Under the pieces are notes generated by a model that was not told where the DNA came from, did no database searches, and worked only from the letters and a program-made list of their open reading frames with translations. Below are positions 11,738 to 14,656 of a stretch of 14,656 nucleotides of DNA, in pieces (position 1 is the first letter of the stretch; each line of letters opens with the position of its first letter). Source of the DNA: DATKSS01 sp049582065 (GTDB lineage Bacteria; Chloroflexota; Dormibacteria; Dormibacterales; Dormibacteraceae); assembly GCA_049582065.1 (NCBI GenBank), contig JBAUTF010000372.1, positions 1-14,656 of the forward strand. Direction: 5' to 3'. Both the position numbers and the translations under genes were made by a program.

Positions 11738-14587
11738 ATGACCCGGCGCTATCGGCCGTTCGATCCTTTCCAGAGCGGAGGCCCGTTCGCGCCGGGACGA
11801 GAGATCCGCATCCCTCGACCGCCGCGCCGCTTCTGGATCGGCGCAGGGCTTTTCGGCGTGGCGATCCTCATCTTCATCTTCGCCAGCCCGATCGTCTGGT
11901 TCTTCACCGAGCTCCAGTGGTACGACTCGCTCGGCTACAAGGACGTCTTCACCACGCGGCTCGTGCTCGAGACGGTGTTGTTCGTCGGCAGCTTCGCCCT
12001 TGCCTTCGTTTACATGGTCGCCAATGTGCTGATCGCGCTGCGGGTCCGTTCCGGGCCCGGCCTTCGCGCAGTGGGGATCCGGAAATCGAGCATCCGCAGC
12101 GCGACGGGCGGCGTCGGCCTGGTGGCGGCCGCGGTGGTGGCGCTCATCCTCTCCGGCGGTGCCCAGTCCCAGTGGCAGAGCCTGGCGCTGTTCCAGCACG
12201 CGTCCCCCACTGGAATCACCGACCCGGTGCTGGGCCAGGACATCTCCTTTTACCTGCTGACACTTCCCTTCCTCCACTCGATCGCCAACTGGGCGCTGGG
12301 GCTTGGATTCCTGGCCGCCCTTCTGATCGCGGCCCTCTACTCTTGGCGCGGCGACACATTCGCATTCAACTTCAGCCCGCTGGCCATCGCACACCTGTCG
12401 GGCCTGCTCGCGGTCTTCGCTCTCGCGCTCTCGGCGTGGATCTGGCTGGGCCGCTACGACCTGCTTTACGCGCACAACAGCAGTGTGGTGTGGGGCGCGG
12501 CGTACACGGACGTCAACGCCCGACTCCCGCTCTACACGTTCCAGGGAGGGGCTGGCATCGTGCTGGCGGGAGCGCTGGCCGTGAACGCGTGGATCCGCCG
12601 GTTCTGGCTCCCCGTCGCGGCCGCGGGCGTATGGGTGGCGATGCTGATCGTTGGCCAGGCCTACCCCGCGATCATCCAGGGCTTCTTCGTCACCCCGAGC
12701 GCGCAGACGTACGAGCTCCCCTACATCACTCGCCAGCTCGCCGGCACCCGCGCCGCCTACGGCCTCTCCAACGTGACGGTGAGCAATTTCACCGGCGACC
12801 AGCCGCTGACAGCCCAGGACGTTCAGAACGACCAGGTCACGGTCAACAACCTGCGCCTTTGGGACTACGCGCCGCTCATGGACACGTACCAGCAGCAGCA
12901 GACGATCCGGACCTACTACACGTTCTTCGACATCGACATCGACCGCTACATCCTCTCCGGCGTGTACAAGCAGCTGGAGATCAGCGCCCGCGAGTTTAAC
13001 TTCAGCAATCTCCAGGCGTCGGCCCAACAGTGGGTCAACGAGCACCTCGTGTACACCCATGGTTACGGGGTCGCCGCGAGCCCTGTGAATGCGGTGGTCG
13101 GCGAGGGTCTACCCGACTACGTGGTGGGCAACATCCCTCCCACAGGTTCGCTCACCGTGACGCAGCCGGCGATCTATTTCGGCGAGCTGACCAATACCTA
13201 CGTGCTCGCGCACTCCAACACCAAGGAGTTCGACTATCCCTCGGGCAGCCAGGACGTGTTCACCACATACACCGGCACGCACGGGGTGCCCATGACCCCG
13301 CTCAACAAGGCCCTGTGGTCGTTGAAGCTAGGCGACTTCAACCTCCTGGTATCCAGCCAGGTGACCGATCAGACGCTCATGCTCTACCGGCGCAACATTG
13401 TCGCTCGCGCCTCGGAGATGGCGCCGTTCCTCACTTTCGACCAGGACCCTTACATCGTCGTGGTCAACGGCAAGCTGTACTGGATTCTCGACGCGTACAC
13501 GACCGGGTCGACCTATCCCTATTCACAAACGCAGACCTTCCAGCCCAATGGCAACAACTCCAACGACATCAATTACGTCCGCAACTCCGTCAAGGTCGTG
13601 ATCGACGCGTATGAGGGCACCACCGACTTCTACATCATCGACCCGAAGGACCCCATCATCCGGGCCTATGCAGCCACCTTCCCGAACTTGTTCAAGCCGA
13701 TCTCCAGCATGCCGGCCGGTTTGCGCGCGCATCTACGGGTACCCGAAGACCTTTTCAACATCCAGGTCCAGACCTACGCCACGTACCACATCACCGACCC
13801 GAAGGTCTTCTTCTCCCGCGAGGACGTCTGGGACGTCCCGACCGCTCAGACGTCGCCCGGAGGCGCTGCGGCGCCGGTGCAGCCCTACTACGTGCTCTTC
13901 CGCCTGCCGGGTGAGCAGAACCCCGAGTTCCTCTTGATCATGCCCTTCACGCCGCTCGGCAAGCAAAACATGGTCTCGTGGCTGGCGGTTCGCAACGACG
14001 GCGCGAACTACGGCCAGTACGTGTCTTACGTGCTGCCCAAAGACAAGGTGATCTTCGGCCCTCAGCAGGTCGCCAACCGCATCAACGAGAACACTCAGAT
14101 CTCCACGGACTTCACCCTGTTCCATCAGGCCGGCTCGCAGGTGCAGCAAGGCAACCTGCTCGTGGTTCCGATCGGCAACTCGTTCCTGTATTTCGAGCCG
14201 ATCTACCTCAGGGCCAACCAGGCAACGAGCCTTCCTGAGCTCAAGAAGGTGATCCTTGCCGACCAGTCGCAGGTCGTCTACACGGACACTCTCCAGGAGG
14301 CGATCGACCAGCTGGTCGGCACGAACACGGGTCCGCCGACAACGAACCAGCCTCCTGTCACGATCACTCCCGCCGTGGTCGTGCAGATCACCGACCTCGT
14401 CACGCAGGCCAATCAGCACTACACGGCGGCGTACCAGGCGCTCGCGTCGGGCGACCTTGCGACGTTCGCGTCTGAGATGAAGACCGTCGGGCAGCTGCTC
14501 ACGCAGCTGCAGGCCCTGACTGGCACCAGCTCCTCGCCCGTCTTGACCTCGCCGTCGCCGCGCGCGACGGCCACTCCGAGTCCCTAG
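11738..14587 (+). CDS. UPF0182 family membrane protein, function unknown
   Basis: 949 residues, normal for UPF0182 (PF03699), a family common in Actinomycetota and Cyanobacteriota with no established function. A basic 30-residue N-terminus is followed by about seven membrane helices (near 32-56, 76-100, 122-140, 178-201, 217-238, 268-286 and 289-312). WFFTELQWYDSLGYKDVF (54-71) and DPVLGQDISFYLLTLPF (162-178) are family signatures. From about 315 on there is a large polar domain, predicted extracytoplasmic, rich in Tyr, Asn and Thr. It ends in a short helical stretch (AYQALASGDLATF) and a Ser/Thr/Pro tail (TSPSPRATATPSP). ATG has no Shine-Dalgarno; TAAGCT at 11723-11728 might be a -10 for a near-leaderless mRNA. 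It stands apart from the epimerase gene by 63 bases and may be its own unit. Confidence 0.9.
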   Translation: MTRRYRPFDPFQSGGPFAPGREIRIPRPPRRFWIGAGLFGVAILIFIFASPIVWFFTELQWYDSLGYKDVFTTRLVLETVLFVGSFALAFVYMVANVLIALRVRSGPGLRAVGIRKSSIRSATGGVGLVAAAVVALILSGGAQSQWQSLALFQHASPTGITDPVLGQDISFYLLTLPFLHSIANWALGLGFLAALLIAALYSWRGDTFAFNFSPLAIAHLSGLLAVFALALSAWIWLGRYDLLYAHNSSVVWGAAYTDVNARLPLYTFQGGAGIVLAGALAVNAWIRRFWLPVAAAGVWVAMLIVGQAYPAIIQGFFVTPSAQTYELPYITRQLAGTRAAYGLSNVTVSNFTGDQPLTAQDVQNDQVTVNNLRLWDYAPLMDTYQQQQTIRTYYTFFDIDIDRYILSGVYKQLEISAREFNFSNLQASAQQWVNEHLVYTHGYGVAASPVNAVVGEGLPDYVVGNIPPTGSLTVTQPAIYFGELTNTYVLAHSNTKEFDYPSGSQDVFTTYTGTHGVPMTPLNKALWSLKLGDFNLLVSSQVTDQTLMLYRRNIVARASEMAPFLTFDQDPYIVVVNGKLYWILDAYTTGSTYPYSQTQTFQPNGNNSNDINYVRNSVKVVIDAYEGTTDFYIIDPKDPIIRAYAATFPNLFKPISSMPAGLRAHLRVPEDLFNIQVQTYATYHITDPKVFFSREDVWDVPTAQTSPGGAAAPVQPYYVLFRLPGEQNPEFLLIMPFTPLGKQNMVSWLAVRNDGANYGQYVSYVLPKDKVIFGPQQVANRINENTQISTDFTLFHQAGSQVQQGNLLVVPIGNSFLYFEPIYLRANQATSLPELKKVILADQSQVVYTDTLQEAIDQLVGTNTGPPTTNQPPVTITPAVVVQITDLVTQANQHYTAAYQALASGDLATFASEMKTVGQLLTQLQALTGTSSSPVLTSPSPRATATPSP

Positions 14588-14635
14588 CGGACCGTACCAG
14601 CCAGATCTGGAGCGTCCGACGTCCCAGACGGCCGG

Positions 14636-14650
14636 GCGCCCTGCGGGCGC
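14636..14650 (+). terminator. Hairpin after the UPF0182 gene, possible terminator
   Basis: GCGCCC-TGC-GGGCGC, a 6-bp perfect stem, 49 bases after the stop. A 10-base palindrome CCAGATCTGG lies before it at 14601-14610. There is no T-tract and the window ends six bases later, so termination is a guess. No gene is visible in 14588-14656. Confidence 0.3.
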
Positions 14651-14656
14651 TGATGC

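Noticed and set aside
11371..13060. Long open frames of 542 codons (plus, 11371-12999) and 494 codons (minus, 11576-13060) over the epimerase and UPF0182 genes.
   Set aside because: Both are compositionally skewed and motif-free, and overlap the conserved SDR and UPF0182 reading frames throughout.
14588..14656. Possible tRNA or start of a further gene at the right edge.
   Set aside because: No cloverleaf pairing, TTCGA-type T-loop or CCA end can be made out in 69 bases; only short palindromes are visible.

Overview
This is a GC-rich, gene-dense bacterial chromosome segment with 13 protein-coding genes (one cut by the left edge), no RNA genes and no recognisable transposase. The mix points to a member of the Actinomycetota / Chloroflexota / Dormibacterota type of soil bacterium rather than a proteobacterium: a UPF0182 membrane protein, a ClgR-like regulator next to clpP, a TPP enzyme very like mycobacterial IlvG, and heavy use of GTG/TTG starts. 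The phylum is an inference; no marker gene here settles it.

Layout. (1) 2-757, plus strand: the end of an ABC-2 type permease, converging on the next block; hairpins lie in the 172-base gap. (2) 6486 down to 930, minus strand: a tightly packed five-gene run. It holds a two-domain ThyX-like protein, a 66-residue arginine-pair protein, an Ntn-type isoaspartyl peptidase/asparaginase, an IlvG-like TPP enzyme and glutamate dehydrogenase. Gaps are 21, 13 and 10 bases, and the last junction is a 4-base GTGA overlap. The last three enzymes suggest amino-acid nitrogen and pyruvate/2-oxo-acid metabolism. (3) 6487-6647: a divergent promoter region with an 11-base tandem repeat. (4) 6648-9496, plus strand: a coupled trio of SAM methyltransferase, GNAT acetyltransferase and FAD/NAD(P) oxidoreductase, with a 19-base overlap and then a zero-base junction. 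(5) 9497-9662: an intergenic region almost filled by two inverted copies of a two-hairpin palindromic unit (REPIN-like), followed by a promoter. (6) 9663-11674, plus strand: ClgR-like regulator, ClpP and an NAD(P)-dependent epimerase-like protein. The regulator's stop codon overlaps the clpP Shine-Dalgarno, and clpP overlaps the epimerase gene by 4 bases. A palindrome matching the ClgR operator as I remember it sits at codons 2-8 of the regulator gene. (7) 11738-14587: a UPF0182 membrane protein, then 69 bases of non-coding end.

The observations most worth following are four. The ThyX-like protein has the ThyX signature split between its two halves. An inverted pair of composite palindromes lies directly upstream of the clgR-clpP promoter. 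The putative ClgR operator lies inside the clgR reading frame. A small paired-arginine protein with a strong ribosome binding site is embedded in the amino-acid operon. Start codons are also partitioned: ATG occurs only on the three genes that lead plus-strand units, while all nine others with a visible start use GTG or TTG.
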